A stretch of DNA of 64,000 bases from Palleronia sp. THAF1 (GTDB lineage: Bacteria; Pseudomonadota; Alphaproteobacteria; Rhodobacterales; Rhodobacteraceae), in NCBI RefSeq assembly GCF_009363795.1, contig NZ_CP045420.1, positions 1,717,001 through 1,781,000 on the forward strand, written 5' to 3'. A model generated the notes under the pieces. It was not told the DNA's origin. It saw nothing but the letters and a program-made list of their open reading frames with translations, and did no database searches. Every line of letters starts with the position of its first letter. Position 1 is the first letter of the stretch. A program made the translations under genes and the position numbers. This document shows positions 8,674-18,120 of the stretch, one piece after another.

Positions 8674-9597
8674 ATGTCCAAAACCATCATCACCTGCGCG
8701 ATCACTGGCGCCATCCACACGCCCACCATGTCGGAGGCGCTGCCGGTCAATTCGGAGATGATCGCCGAGCAGGCCATCGCCGCCGCCAAGGCCGGCGCCG
8801 CGATCCTGCATCTGCACGCGCGCCATCCCGAAACCGGCGCGCCCTCGATCGATCCCGCGCATTTCATGGAATTCCTGCCCCGCATCCGCGCCGAGACCGA
8901 TGCCATCGTGAACATCTCAACGGGCGGCAGCCTGAGCGCCAGCATCGACGAGCGCCTTGCCCCGGCCTATGCCGCCTCTCCCGAGATGTGCTCGATGAAC
9001 ATGGGCTCGCTCAACTTCGCGATCCACCCGCTGGCCGAAAAGCTGACGGGCTACAAGCACGACTGGGAAGAGGGCTATATCCGCGGCTCGGAGAACAATA
9101 TTTTCCGCAACACCTTCGGCGACATCGCCCAAGTCGCCGAGAAGATGCGGCCCCACCGCGTGAAGTTCGAGCACGAGTGCTACGACGTGGGCCATCTCTA
9201 CAACCTGAAGTTCTGCCTCGACCGCGGCATGTTCGAGGCCCCGATCTTCCTGCAATTCGTCATGGGCATCCTCGGCGGGATCGCGGCCGAGGTCGACAAT
9301 CTCGTCTTCATGAAGCGAACCGCTGACCGCCTGTTCGGCAGCGACTACCAATGGTCGGTGATCGGCGCTGGCGGGCAGCAGATGAAGATGGCCGCCCTTG
9401 CCGCGCAGATGGGCGGGCACTGCCGCGTCGGCCTCGAGGATTCGATCTTCATCGAGCGGGGCGTGCCGGCGACCTCGAACGCCCAGCAGGTCGAGAAGAT
9501 CGTTCGCATCCTGACCGAGCAGGGCAACACGCCCGCCACACCCGCCGAGGCCCGCGAGATGCTGGCGCTCAAGGGTGCGGACCGGGTGTCGTTCTGA
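8674..9597 (+). CDS. Beta-keto acid cleavage enzyme (BKACE, DUF849)
   Basis: A 307-residue Zn-dependent TIM-barrel enzyme. The family condenses a beta-keto acid with acetyl-CoA and splits it into acetoacetate plus a CoA ester (established for Kce and other BKACEs). Visible hallmarks are AITGAIHTPTMSEALPV, the zinc ligands in HLHARHP (His-x-His), NISTGG, and the C-terminal GLEDSIF with the conserved Glu. The substrate subtype cannot be read by eye. Its place beside the cyclase and crotonase suggests that a 3-keto acid is released and recycled as acyl-CoA. Confidence 0.92.
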   Translation: MSKTIITCAITGAIHTPTMSEALPVNSEMIAEQAIAAAKAGAAILHLHARHPETGAPSIDPAHFMEFLPRIRAETDAIVNISTGGSLSASIDERLAPAYAASPEMCSMNMGSLNFAIHPLAEKLTGYKHDWEEGYIRGSENNIFRNTFGDIAQVAEKMRPHRVKFEHECYDVGHLYNLKFCLDRGMFEAPIFLQFVMGILGGIAAEVDNLVFMKRTADRLFGSDYQWSVIGAGGQQMKMAALAAQMGGHCRVGLEDSIFIERGVPATSNAQQVEKIVRILTEQGNTPATPAEAREMLALKGADRVSF

Positions 9598-9603
9598 TCG
9601 CGC

Positions 9604-9631
9604 GGCTGCTCCAATCGCTGTCGGAGCGGCC
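9604..9631. terminator. Stem-loop between convergent genes
   Basis: GGCTGCTCC at 9604-9612 pairs with GGAGCGGCC at 9623-9631 with one non-Watson-Crick position and a 10-nt loop. It fills the 37-bp gap between the convergent BKACE and thiolase genes. There is no good T-run, so termination is only suggested by position. Confidence 0.4.
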
Positions 9632-9634
9632 TCC

Positions 9635-10816
9635 TCAGATCTCGAAGAGCGCCGCGGCGCCCATGCCGCCGCCGACGCACATCGTGGCCACGACGTAGCG
9701 CACGCCCCGCCGCCGTCCTTCGATCAGAGCGTGGCCGACGACGCGGCTCCCGGTCATGCCGTAGGGATGCCCGATGGAGATCGCCCCGCCGTTGACGTTG
9801 TAGATCTCGGGGTCGATGCCGAGCTTGTCGCGGCAGTAGATCGTCTGGCAGGCGAAAGCCTCGTTCAGCTCCCACAGGCCGATTTCCTCGACCTTCAAAC
9901 CATGCCGCTCCAAGAGCTTCGGGACCGCTAAGACCGGGCCGATGCCCATCTCCTCGGGGGCGCAGCCGGCCACGGCCATGCCGCGATAGGTGCCCATGGG
10001 GGTCAGGCCTCGGCGCTCGGCCTCGGCCCGCTCCATCAAGACGCAGGCGCTGGCGCCGTCTGAAAGCTGGCTGGCGTTGCCCGCGGTAACGACCCCGCCC
10101 TCGATCACCGGGTTCAGCCCCTGGAGGCTGGCAAGCGTCGTCGAGGGGCGGTTGCTCTCGTCGCGGTCCAGCGTCACGTCGTGGTGGGAGTATTCGCCAG
10201 TCTCCTTGTCCTTCACCTTCATCGTGACGTGGAACGGCACGATCTCGTCGTCGAAGCGGCCCGCCTCCTGCGCGGCGGCGGTGCGCTGCTGGGACATCAG
10301 GGCATATTCATCCTGCGCCTCACGGCTGATGCCGTAGCGCTCGGCCACGACCTCGGCGGTCTTCAGCATCGGCATGTAGGCGTGATCGACCTTGCGCGTC
10401 ACATCGGGGTCGGCGTCTTTCACAGCCCATTCGAAATAGGGCCCCTGCACAGCCGAGATGTTGTCCTGCCCGCCCGCAAGGGCGATCTGCTGGCCGTCCA
10501 CGATGATCTGCTTGGCGGCCGTGGCGATGGCCATGAGGCCCGAGGCGCATTGCCTGTCGATGGTCTGCGCGGCGACCGAGGTCGGCAGTCCGGCGGCAAA
10601 GACCGCGTTGCGCGCGATGTTGAGGCCAGCCGTGCCGGCGGCGAGGACCGTGCCCATCACGGCGTCCTCGATCTCCGAGCCGTCGAGCCCGGCGCGGTCC
10701 ACGGCATGGCGGATGGCGTGGCCCATCATGGTGGGCGACTTGGTGTCATTGAGCGCGCCCTTGAAGGCGCGGCCGATGCCCGTGCGGGCGGTTGATACGA
10801 TGACGGCGTCTCTCAT
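9635..10816 (-). CDS. Thiolase (acetyl-CoA acyltransferase)
   Basis: A 393-residue thiolase that cleaves 3-ketoacyl-CoA with CoA. The nucleophilic Cys90 sits in DRQCASG, NEAFA and the [10 protein letters not shown] His motif follow, and the second active-site Cys is in MCVGGGMG. It is the last gene of the long leftward operon that starts at 20605. CCGGAGA lies before the ATG. It should provide the final carbon-chain cleavage of the pathway. Confidence 0.94.
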   Translation of the reverse strand: MRDAVIVSTARTGIGRAFKGALNDTKSPTMMGHAIRHAVDRAGLDGSEIEDAVMGTVLAAGTAGLNIARNAVFAAGLPTSVAAQTIDRQCASGLMAIATAAKQIIVDGQQIALAGGQDNISAVQGPYFEWAVKDADPDVTRKVDHAYMPMLKTAEVVAERYGISREAQDEYALMSQQRTAAAQEAGRFDDEIVPFHVTMKVKDKETGEYSHHDVTLDRDESNRPSTTLASLQGLNPVIEGGVVTAGNASQLSDGASACVLMERAEAERRGLTPMGTYRGMAVAGCAPEEMGIGPVLAVPKLLERHGLKVEEIGLWELNEAFACQTIYCRDKLGIDPEIYNVNGGAISIGHPYGMTGSRVVGHALIEGRRRGVRYVVATMCVGGGMGAAALFEI

Positions 10817-10832
10817 GTCGGTCTCCGGAAGG

Positions 10833-12137
10833 TCAGCCCAGCGAGGGCAGGAAGGTGATGATGGACGGCACCGCGACGAGCAGCGCCAGAAGGAGGATGT
10901 CGATGACGAAGAACCAAAGGACGCCCTTGAACACGACGTCCGAGGGCGCGGCCTTGCCGACGGTCGAGCTGAGGACGAAGACGTTCATGCCGACGGGCGG
11001 CGTGATCATCCCGATCTCCAGCAGCTTGGCCACGAAGACCCCGAACCAGATGGGATCGATCCCGGCGTCCTGCGTCAGCGGCAGAAAGATCGGCAGGGTG
11101 ATGAGCATCGCGCCGATGGGCTCGAGGAACATGCCGAGGATCATGTAGACGACCGCGATCCCTGCGAGCAGCAGGATCGGCCCCGCGTCGAGCGCGGTCA
11201 CGGCATCCGAGATGACCCAGCCGATGCCCGAGAGCGTCAGGAAACGGGTCAGCATCGACGCGCCGATGGTGATGATGAAGAGGCTGCCGCAGGTTACCAG
11301 CGTCTCGACCAGCGCTGAACGGATCACCTGCCAGTTCAGAGCGCGCTGAAGGCCCGCCACGACGAAGGAAAGAAGCGCGCCGACCGCACCGGCCTGCGTT
11401 GCGGTGAACAGGCCCGCGAACAGCCCGCCGAGCACGCCGACGATCAAGAGGATGATCGGCAGCGTCTGTTTCAGCGCGCCGATCTTGCGACGCATGGGGA
11501 TGCGCTCGGTCACGCGCGGCGCGAGCGCCGGCTTTAGCGAGACGCGCACCCAGATCACGAGGATATAAGCCAGCGCCGTGACCAGCCCCGCGCCGATGCC
11601 GCCGAGAAACAGGTCGGTGATCGAGGTCTGGGCGATGACGCCGAAGACGATCAAGAGGATCGAGGGCGGGATCAGCGCGCCGACTGTCCCCGCCGCGGCA
11701 ACAGTGCCGGTGGCCAGACCCGGATTATAGCCGTGGCGCAGCATCTCGGGCACCGCGACCTTGCCCATGGCAGCGGCAGTCGCCACCGACGAGCCTGTCA
11801 CAGCGGCAAAGCCCGAGCACCCGAAGACCGAGGCGATGGCCAGACCGCCCGGCAGACGCGCCAGCCACAGGCTGGCCGAATCGAAGAGGCCGCGCGTCAG
11901 GTTGGCGTGGTAGCAGACGTAACCCATCAGCACGAACATCGGCACCGAGCTGAGCGTCCAGTTCGAGATGAAGGTGAAGGGCACGACCTGAAGCATCCCC
12001 CAGGAGGCGGCCTCGCCGACAAGGGCCCAGAGGCCAAGGTAGGACACGAGGATCAGCGCGATGCCGACGTGGACGTTCGCCGCGATCAGGACGAGCAGGC
12101 CGCCAAGGCCCAGAAGGCCAATCATGATGTCAGACAT
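10833..12137 (-). CDS. dctM: TRAP transporter large permease DctM (second system)
   Basis: A 434-residue multi-span permease with the family motifs [33 protein letters not shown] and [11 protein letters not shown]. It starts inside the end of DctQ (8-bp overlap). It differs clearly from the DctM at 969, so the locus encodes two separate uptake systems, possibly for different intermediates or stereoisomers of the same substrate class. Confidence 0.93.
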   Translation of the reverse strand: MSDIMIGLLGLGGLLVLIAANVHVGIALILVSYLGLWALVGEAASWGMLQVVPFTFISNWTLSSVPMFVLMGYVCYHANLTRGLFDSASLWLARLPGGLAIASVFGCSGFAAVTGSSVATAAAMGKVAVPEMLRHGYNPGLATGTVAAAGTVGALIPPSILLIVFGVIAQTSITDLFLGGIGAGLVTALAYILVIWVRVSLKPALAPRVTERIPMRRKIGALKQTLPIILLIVGVLGGLFAGLFTATQAGAVGALLSFVVAGLQRALNWQVIRSALVETLVTCGSLFIITIGASMLTRFLTLSGIGWVISDAVTALDAGPILLLAGIAVVYMILGMFLEPIGAMLITLPIFLPLTQDAGIDPIWFGVFVAKLLEIGMITPPVGMNVFVLSSTVGKAAPSDVVFKGVLWFFVIDILLLALLVAVPSIITFLPSLG

Positions 12138-12687
12138 CGTCGGACTCTCCCAGTTGCGGTGCCTCGAGGGGCTCTTCGGCGGGGATGTCCTGCCCGATCA
12201 GGCGCAGGACGGAGCGCGCCAGAAGCAGAAAGCCCATGGCGCCGAAGCCGATGGGCACCATGAAATAGGCGGGCCAGATCAGGATGCGCGTGGTCTGCTC
12301 GACGACGAAGCTGCCCGATGAGAACTTGTTGCCCGCCTCCTCCAGCGATTGCGTCATCAGCAGAAGGTAGACGCCGGCGGTCACCAGCCCCACCACGGTC
12401 TCCAGACCGCGCCGGGCGCCCTCGGGCAGCCGGTCGGTCACGATGGTGACGCCCACATGCGCCCCGCGCCGCTCGGCGCTGAGGATCGGCAGGAAGGCGA
12501 CGGCGATCATCGCGTAGTTGGTCACCAGCGCCGAGGTGATCGAGATCGGCGCATTGAGGAGGAGGCTCGACAGAATATCGACGCTGACGAGCCCCATCAT
12601 TACGATCAGCGCGATCCCCGCGCCGATCAGCAGCGCCATGTCCACGCCGCGCGCAAGGCGCTGGGCGAGACGTGCGGTAGAAGACAT
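12130..12687 (-). CDS. dctQ: TRAP transporter small permease DctQ (second system)
   Basis: A 185-residue protein with four membrane helices, the first being ALLIGAGIALIVMMGLVSV. The ATG at 12687 has GAGGGG upstream; a GTG at 12702 overlaps the DctP stop as GTGA and is an equally reasonable coupled start. The gene ends overlapping DctM. It partners the DctP and DctM on either side. Confidence 0.87.
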   Translation of the reverse strand: MSSTARLAQRLARGVDMALLIGAGIALIVMMGLVSVDILSSLLLNAPISITSALVTNYAMIAVAFLPILSAERRGAHVGVTIVTDRLPEGARRGLETVVGLVTAGVYLLLMTQSLEEAGNKFSSGSFVVEQTTRILIWPAYFMVPIGFGAMGFLLLARSVLRLIGQDIPAEEPLEAPQLGESDDV

Positions 12688-12698
12688 GGCGCGGCCCC

Positions 12699-13826
12699 TC
12701 ACAGTCCGTAGGTGGTTTCGTCGAGCTTTGAGAAGATCTCGGCGCGGTAGACTTCGGCGATCTCCTCGGGGCTCCAGTCACGGTCGAGGGGCAGAAGGCC
12801 CTCCCACTTCGTCACCAGCTCCTGGAACCGGGCGATCTTGGTGTCGACATCGTCGAGACCATGGGTCTCGGCCGCGATCTGGGCGATGTTGGACAGATCG
12901 TCCTGAATCACCTGATCGGACATCGCCTTCGCCTCCGGGGAGGCCTCGGACACCGTGATCCCCTGCGCCTTGGCCATTTCGAGGTTGCTGGCCACGTCAT
13001 CGGCGAACTTCCACGTCGTCGCGGCATTGGCCAGCGCGGCGGCGTCCATGTAGGCCCGGCGCTGCGCATCGGTCAAGCCGCGCCAGAAGTCGCGGTTCAC
13101 GCTCATCAGGTCGAGACCGTGGACCGTGCCGCCCGGCATGTTCGTGGTCACATTGGTCGCCACGTCGATCAGGCGGATCGAGCTGAGCTCGGACGGCGCG
13201 TTCATAGCCCCGTCGATGGTGCCTTGGCTAACGGCCTCGAAGATCTCGTTGCCCGAGAGGCTGACCCCCACGGCGCCCATGGCCGCCGCCCAGCGGGACC
13301 AGGCACCGCCGGCGGCGCGCAGCTTCTTGCCCTGCAGCTCGGCCTCAGTGGTCATTGGCGCGGTGCCGAGGATCGCATAGGCGCCCGTCGAGGCATTGCC
13401 GAGCGGCACCATGTTCGCCGCCAGACGCTCTTCGATGCAGGCGTCGCAGGTCAGGATGTATTCGCTCATCGCGCCGGCCATGGCGTAGGGATTCTGGCCC
13501 AGCATCGCCATCTCGATGGGCAGTTGCGCCTGCGGCAGCTCGGCCGGGAAATAGTTCAGCACCATGTAACCACCGTCGACGACCCCGTCGCGGATGCCGC
13601 CGAAAGTCTGGCGCAGGTCCAGAAGCGAGGGCGGAAAGACGCGGACCCGCAGATCGCCATCAGTGCGCGCGGCGAGATCCTCCGAGAATTTCTCGATCCC
13701 GTAGTGGGCGCCCGATCCGTCGGGCACGCCGATCACGATGCGGACGGTCTCGGCCATGGCTGCCCCTGCGGACAGGGCAATCGCGGCGCCGGCGACGCTG
13801 GCCAGCATGGTCTGTCGGATGTTCAT
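12699..13826 (-). CDS. dctP: TRAP transporter substrate-binding protein DctP (second system)
   Basis: A 375-residue periplasmic receptor. The start at 13826 (AGGGAGGAACGACA upstream) gives a textbook Sec signal peptide ending SAGAAMAET. The mature part has DctP features including GKKLRAAGGAWSRW, with the ligand-binding Arg, and GTIDGAMNAPSEL. Two Cys in LTCDACIEE are unusual and may form a disulfide. It heads the TRAP part of the ten-gene operon, just after the second crotonase. Confidence 0.92.
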   Translation of the reverse strand: MNIRQTMLASVAGAAIALSAGAAMAETVRIVIGVPDGSGAHYGIEKFSEDLAARTDGDLRVRVFPPSLLDLRQTFGGIRDGVVDGGYMVLNYFPAELPQAQLPIEMAMLGQNPYAMAGAMSEYILTCDACIEERLAANMVPLGNASTGAYAILGTAPMTTEAELQGKKLRAAGGAWSRWAAAMGAVGVSLSGNEIFEAVSQGTIDGAMNAPSELSSIRLIDVATNVTTNMPGGTVHGLDLMSVNRDFWRGLTDAQRRAYMDAAALANAATTWKFADDVASNLEMAKAQGITVSEASPEAKAMSDQVIQDDLSNIAQIAAETHGLDDVDTKIARFQELVTKWEGLLPLDRDWSPEEIAEVYRAEIFSKLDETTYGL

Positions 13827-13887
13827 TGTCGTTCCTCCCTTATCGGGCCGTCTCGGCCCCGTTGTCCGCTTGCGCGGTTCATGGACG

Positions 13888-14646
13888 CTAGCGGCCCTTC
13901 CAGACCGGCTCGCGTTTCTCGGTGAAGGACGCCGCCCCCTCGCGAGCGTCCTCGGAATTGATGACGGGCTCCAGTTCCGCGTCCTGGCGGTCCCAGACGG
14001 ACTCCTCGGGCCAGCGCGGCGACTGTGAGACCATCCGCTTGGTCGCGGCGACAGAGAGGGGCGCGTTGCTTGCGATCTCCGCCGCAAGCGCGCGCGCGCC
14101 GTCCAGCGCGCCGCCCTTCTCCGTCAGCCGGTTGACGAGACCCCAGCGTTCGGCCTCTTCGGCGTCCATCATCCGTCCGGTCAGGCCCAGTTCCATCGCG
14201 ATCTGCGGCGGGATCCGTTGGGGAAGACGGACCAGACCGCCCGAGCCTGCAATCAGTCCGCGCCGGGCCTCCGGCAGGCCGAAGCGGGCGCTGCGGGCCG
14301 CCACGATCAGATCGCAAGCCAGCGCAATCTCAAACCCGCCCGCCAGAGCGTTGCCCTCGACGGCCGCGATCAGGGGTTTCTCGGGCGGTGTGCGGATGAG
14401 GCCCGCAAGGCCCCGGCCCGGTAGCTCCACCCGCTCGCCGGCGAGAAAGGCCTTGAGGTCCATGCCGGCCGAAAACTGTCCGCCCGCCCCCGTCAGGATA
14501 CCGACCCGCAGGTCGTCTTCGGCGTCGAGGCGGTCCATGGCGGCGGCGATCGCCGCGGAGGTCGCCCGGTCGATGGCGTTGCGCCGCGCGGGGCGGTCGA
14601 TGGTGACGGTCAGGATGCCGCCCTCGGTGTCGAGATGCACGCTCAC
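13888..14646 (-). CDS. Enoyl-CoA hydratase/isomerase (canonical glutamates present)
   Basis: A 252-residue crotonase beginning at a GTG (14646) that overlaps the upstream TGA as GTGA. It has TGAGGQFSAGMDLKAF, the first catalytic Glu in AGGFEIALACD and the second in FGLPEARRG. Unlike the crotonase at 7030 it keeps both residues needed for syn-hydration. It is expected to hydrate the enoyl-CoA made by the acyl-CoA dehydrogenase of the same operon. Confidence 0.9.
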   Translation of the reverse strand: MSVHLDTEGGILTVTIDRPARRNAIDRATSAAIAAAMDRLDAEDDLRVGILTGAGGQFSAGMDLKAFLAGERVELPGRGLAGLIRTPPEKPLIAAVEGNALAGGFEIALACDLIVAARSARFGLPEARRGLIAGSGGLVRLPQRIPPQIAMELGLTGRMMDAEEAERWGLVNRLTEKGGALDGARALAAEIASNAPLSVAATKRMVSQSPRWPEESVWDRQDAELEPVINSEDAREGAASFTEKREPVWKGR

Positions 14647-15404
14647 AGCCGCCGCCTCCGGGCGCGCAGGCCCATCCGGTCGCGGATAACACGGCCCGAG
14701 ACCACACGCCCGCCGCGCACATGCACGATGCCGTTCACGTCGATAAAATCGGGTCCCGGCACCGCGCCCGGCAATCCGCCGAGGAAGGTGCCCGATTGGC
14801 GCACCGCGAAGGCCACCGTCTCGCCGACCGAGCGCATTTCCAGCACGTCGGTCACGTCCACCTCGAAGGTGACGCGCTCGCCCGTCAGGTGCTCGTCGTC
14901 GCAGCGCACGTCTGGCCGCGGCCAGCCCCCTTCGAGCCATTGCGCCACCACCGCCTCGGCCTCGGGATCGGCCGCCCCCGGCGTCACGTCCCAGGGGGCA
15001 ACGGCGGCGCGGTCGATGCGGTCGGGCTTGCCAGATTTCAGCTGGCGGCGGCGGGTGAAGTAATCCTCCTGCGCGATGCACCGGGTCAAGACATCGCCGG
15101 TCCGGCGGTAGATCGACACACCGGACCACGCGGCGCTGGTGCCGTCACGCTCGCCGTGCTCGCTGAACCACAGGGCCGTCCAGTCGTCTCCCGTCAGCGC
15201 CTCATGCACCGTCATCGACAGGCCGGGATAGTCGCGCATCTGCACATCGACGGCGGGCAACCATGCGTTGTCGCGCCCCGAGAAAGCCACGTCGCCGATG
15301 GACAGCGTGTAGCCGCGGGCGCAGATCTGACGCGCGACTGACGGATCATGCCCGTTGAAGTAGCCCTGCACCCAAGACCGCACGAGGGACAACGCCGGGC
15401 TCAT
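14643..15404 (-). CDS. Tandem SnoaL/NTF2-like protein
   Basis: A 253-residue soluble protein that reads as two NTF2/SnoaL-type domains. The first (residues 1-125) contains FNGHDPSVARQI and YPGLSMTVHEALTGDD, typical of ester-cyclase-like SnoaL proteins. The second (about 140-245) has LEMRSVGETVAFAVRQ. The ATG at 15404 overlaps the ligase TGA (ATGA). SnoaL proteins include hydrolases, cyclases and isomerases, so it may act on a cyclic intermediate; no reaction can be assigned. Confidence 0.72.
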   Translation of the reverse strand: MSPALSLVRSWVQGYFNGHDPSVARQICARGYTLSIGDVAFSGRDNAWLPAVDVQMRDYPGLSMTVHEALTGDDWTALWFSEHGERDGTSAAWSGVSIYRRTGDVLTRCIAQEDYFTRRRQLKSGKPDRIDRAAVAPWDVTPGAADPEAEAVVAQWLEGGWPRPDVRCDDEHLTGERVTFEVDVTDVLEMRSVGETVAFAVRQSGTFLGGLPGAVPGPDFIDVNGIVHVRGGRVVSGRVIRDRMGLRARRRRL

Positions 15405-16909
15405 GCGGACGCCCCGTAGAGGCGGCGCAACTCGGGCTTGAGCAGCTTGCCGGAGGCGTTGCGCGGCAGGCTGTCCACGACCTCGATCCGGGTCGGGCAC
15501 TTGTAGGTCGCAAGGTTCTCTCGGGTGTAGGCGATCAGGTCGGCCGGCGCGGCCTCGGTGCCGTCCTTCAGAACGACCACGGCCAGCGGCGTCTCGCCCC
15601 ATTTCTCGTGCGGCACGCCGATGACGCCCACCTGCGCCACGGCATCGTGACCGTTCAACACGTTCTCGATCTCGGCAGGGTAGATGTTCTCGCCGCCCGA
15701 AATGATCATGTCCTTGTATCGGTCAAAAAGGAAGATGTGCCCCTCCTCGTCGAGGTAGGCGGCATCTCCCGTGCGGAACCAGCCCCCCTCGGTGATCGCG
15801 TCAGCCGTCGCATAGGCGTTCTTCCAGTAACCGGTCATCAGCATCCGGGAGCGCAGCCAGATCTCGCCGACCTCGCCCGCCGCCGCATCTTCGTCCGACC
15901 CCGGCGCGACGACGCGCAACTCGACCCATGGCAGGACCCGGCCGCAGGATTTCAGAAGTCTGGCCTTCGGCCCCTCGGGATCGTGGCTCTCGGGGGGCAA
16001 CACGACTACGGTGCCCGCGCTTTCGGTCATGCCGTAGGCGTGCATGAACCCGCAGTCCATCGCGGACATGGCCTTGCGCAGAAGCACGTCGCCCATCGGC
16101 GAGGCACCGTACATCAAAAGCTGGAGCGAGCTCAGATCGCTCCCATCCAGACCGTCGGAATTCAGCATCATCTGAACGACCGCCGGCACGAGGAAGGTGT
16201 GCGTCACGCGGTGCTCGGGGATCAGATCGAGGATCGTCCCCACATCCACATCCGCCATCAGGACGGTGTGCCCGCCCGCGAAAAGCGTGGACGAGCCGTA
16301 GCCGCAGCCCCCGATGTGAAACAGCGGCATCGCGACGAGGTTGACGCTCTCGGGGCCCATGCCCCAGGCCTCGGCCAGCTGGGCCGTGTAGGACATCGCG
16401 GCATTGGACAGCATCGCCCCCTTCGGCAGACCCGTGGTGCCCGAGGTGTAGAGGATCAGCGCGATCTCCTCGGGGCGGCCCTCATGCCCCGGATCGGCTT
16501 CGCTTTCATCTTGAAGTATTGCATCAAGATTGCCTCCGAAGCGCATGATTTCGAGGGATAGATTTTCCGGCGCGAGGTCCGCGCCGGTCTCGTCCACGAA
16601 AAGCAGCGAGAGGTCGGCATCGGCCATGATCTCGGCGATCTCTCGCTTGGACAGACGCCAGTTGAGACCCACCAGCGTCGCCCCGACCTTCGAGGCGGCG
16701 ATGATCGCGTGGAAGAATTCGGCGCGGTTCTTCGACAGGACCCCGACGCGGTCGCCGGCCTTGACCCCGGCCGTCGCCATGGCGTTTGCCAGCTGGGAGC
16801 TGGCGCGGTCCAGCTCGGCGAAGCTTTCGGTCCTGCCCTGAAACGTCAGCGCGGCGGCATCGCCCCGCTCGGCGGCATGGCGGCGCAGGATGCTTGCGAA
16901 TGTCTCCAT
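15401..16909 (-). CDS. AMP-dependent acyl-CoA synthetase (second ligase)
   Basis: A 502-residue ANL enzyme. Motifs are YTSGTTGLPKGAML, MYGASPMG, HAYGMTESAG, GWFRTGDAAYLD and the hinge DRYKDMIISGGENIYP, with the catalytic Lys in PRNASGKLLKPEL. The ATG at 16909 follows GGGAGGGG. It is only distantly similar to the ligase at 5183, so the pathway activates two different acids, or one before and one after ring or ester cleavage. Confidence 0.94.
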   Translation of the reverse strand: METFASILRRHAAERGDAAALTFQGRTESFAELDRASSQLANAMATAGVKAGDRVGVLSKNRAEFFHAIIAASKVGATLVGLNWRLSKREIAEIMADADLSLLFVDETGADLAPENLSLEIMRFGGNLDAILQDESEADPGHEGRPEEIALILYTSGTTGLPKGAMLSNAAMSYTAQLAEAWGMGPESVNLVAMPLFHIGGCGYGSSTLFAGGHTVLMADVDVGTILDLIPEHRVTHTFLVPAVVQMMLNSDGLDGSDLSSLQLLMYGASPMGDVLLRKAMSAMDCGFMHAYGMTESAGTVVVLPPESHDPEGPKARLLKSCGRVLPWVELRVVAPGSDEDAAAGEVGEIWLRSRMLMTGYWKNAYATADAITEGGWFRTGDAAYLDEEGHIFLFDRYKDMIISGGENIYPAEIENVLNGHDAVAQVGVIGVPHEKWGETPLAVVVLKDGTEAAPADLIAYTRENLATYKCPTRIEVVDSLPRNASGKLLKPELRRLYGASA

Positions 16910-16935
16910 CTCGATACCCCTCCCAAGGCGCCCGA

Positions 16936-18111
16936 TCAGTAGCTCTTCGGCAGCCCCAGAGAGTGCTGCGCAAAGAAATTGAGCACCATCTCGCGGCTGA
17001 CGGGTGCCGTCTTGTGCAGGCGGGCGATGAACCACAGGTCGGCCAGCCCGTATTCCAGCGCGAGGCCGTTGCCGCCGTGGACCTGGATCGCCTGATCAAG
17101 CGCCTTGAGCGACGAGTCGGCGGCGGCGAATTTTGCCATGTTGGACGCCTCGCCGGCTTCGGGCGAGCCCTCATCGTAGAGAACCGCCGCCCGCGCCGTC
17201 ATCAGACGGGCCTGCTGGACGCCGACGTAGGCCTCAGCAAGGGGATGCGCGACACCCTGGTGCGCGCCGATGGGCACGTCCCAGACGCTGCGGTCCCCGG
17301 CGTAGGCCGCGCCCTTCTCGATGGCGTAGCGCGCGATGCCGTTGTTGATGGCGGAGGCGCAGATCCGTTCGGGGTTCAGGCCCGCAAAGAGATGCTTTAG
17401 GCCCTTTCCCTCCTCCCCGACCAGCGCGTCGGCGGGCAGTTTCACGTCATCGAACCACAGCATGAATTGCGTCTCGGGCACTTGCAGGGCCGTCTCGATG
17501 GGCGTCTTGCGGATGCCCTCGGCGTCCACCGGCACGAGGAAGAGGGACAGCTTGCCGCGGCCCTTTTCGTCCAGCTTCTCGCCGCGGGCGACGACCATGA
17601 TGGCATCCACCTCGTCCACCGCGGAGGTCCAGTATTTTTGGCCGTTCAGCGTCCAGCCGTCGCCGTCGCGGCGCGCGATGGTCGAGACCTTGTGCGTGTT
17701 CGATCCGGCGTTGGGTTCGGTGATGGCGAAGGCGAGGCGCTTCTTGCCGCTGGCCAAGCCCGGCAGCCACTCGTCTTTCATCGCATCGCTGGCGTGGCCC
17801 TGGATGATCGGGGCGCAGATCGAGCCGATGACCAGGCTCAAGATCGGGCAGCCCTGCGCCGCCGTTTCCTCGACGATGACGTTGTAGTCGGCCATGCCGC
17901 CGCCGCCGCCGCCGTATTTCTCATCGACATGCACCCCGAGGAAACCTGCCTCGCCGAGCGCGTTCCACAGCTCTTCGGGCTTGCCGTTGCGCTTGGTGAC
18001 GTCTTGGAAATACTTGCGTCCGAAGCCGCCGACCAGCTTGCCGACGCTGTCGCGCAGCATCGCGTGATGGTCTGCGGTATCCACGAGGGTTGTCGAGAAG
18101 ATCGTGCCCAT
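16936..18111 (-). CDS. Acyl-CoA dehydrogenase
   Basis: A 391-residue FAD enzyme that introduces the alpha,beta double bond into acyl-CoA. It has LAFAITEPNAGSN for FAD and substrate binding, QKYWTSAVDEVDAIMV, and the C-terminal QVHGGNGLALEYGLADLWF. The catalytic YEGT Glu found near the end of medium-chain enzymes is replaced in this region by TAPVSREM, so the base may lie elsewhere or the enzyme belongs to a divergent branch. AAGGAAAGGAC precedes the ATG, and it follows 3-hydroxyacyl-CoA dehydrogenase in the operon. Confidence 0.92.
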   Translation of the reverse strand: MGTIFSTTLVDTADHHAMLRDSVGKLVGGFGRKYFQDVTKRNGKPEELWNALGEAGFLGVHVDEKYGGGGGGMADYNVIVEETAAQGCPILSLVIGSICAPIIQGHASDAMKDEWLPGLASGKKRLAFAITEPNAGSNTHKVSTIARRDGDGWTLNGQKYWTSAVDEVDAIMVVARGEKLDEKGRGKLSLFLVPVDAEGIRKTPIETALQVPETQFMLWFDDVKLPADALVGEEGKGLKHLFAGLNPERICASAINNGIARYAIEKGAAYAGDRSVWDVPIGAHQGVAHPLAEAYVGVQQARLMTARAAVLYDEGSPEAGEASNMAKFAAADSSLKALDQAIQVHGGNGLALEYGLADLWFIARLHKTAPVSREMVLNFFAQHSLGLPKSY

Positions 18112-18120
18112 GTCCTTTCC

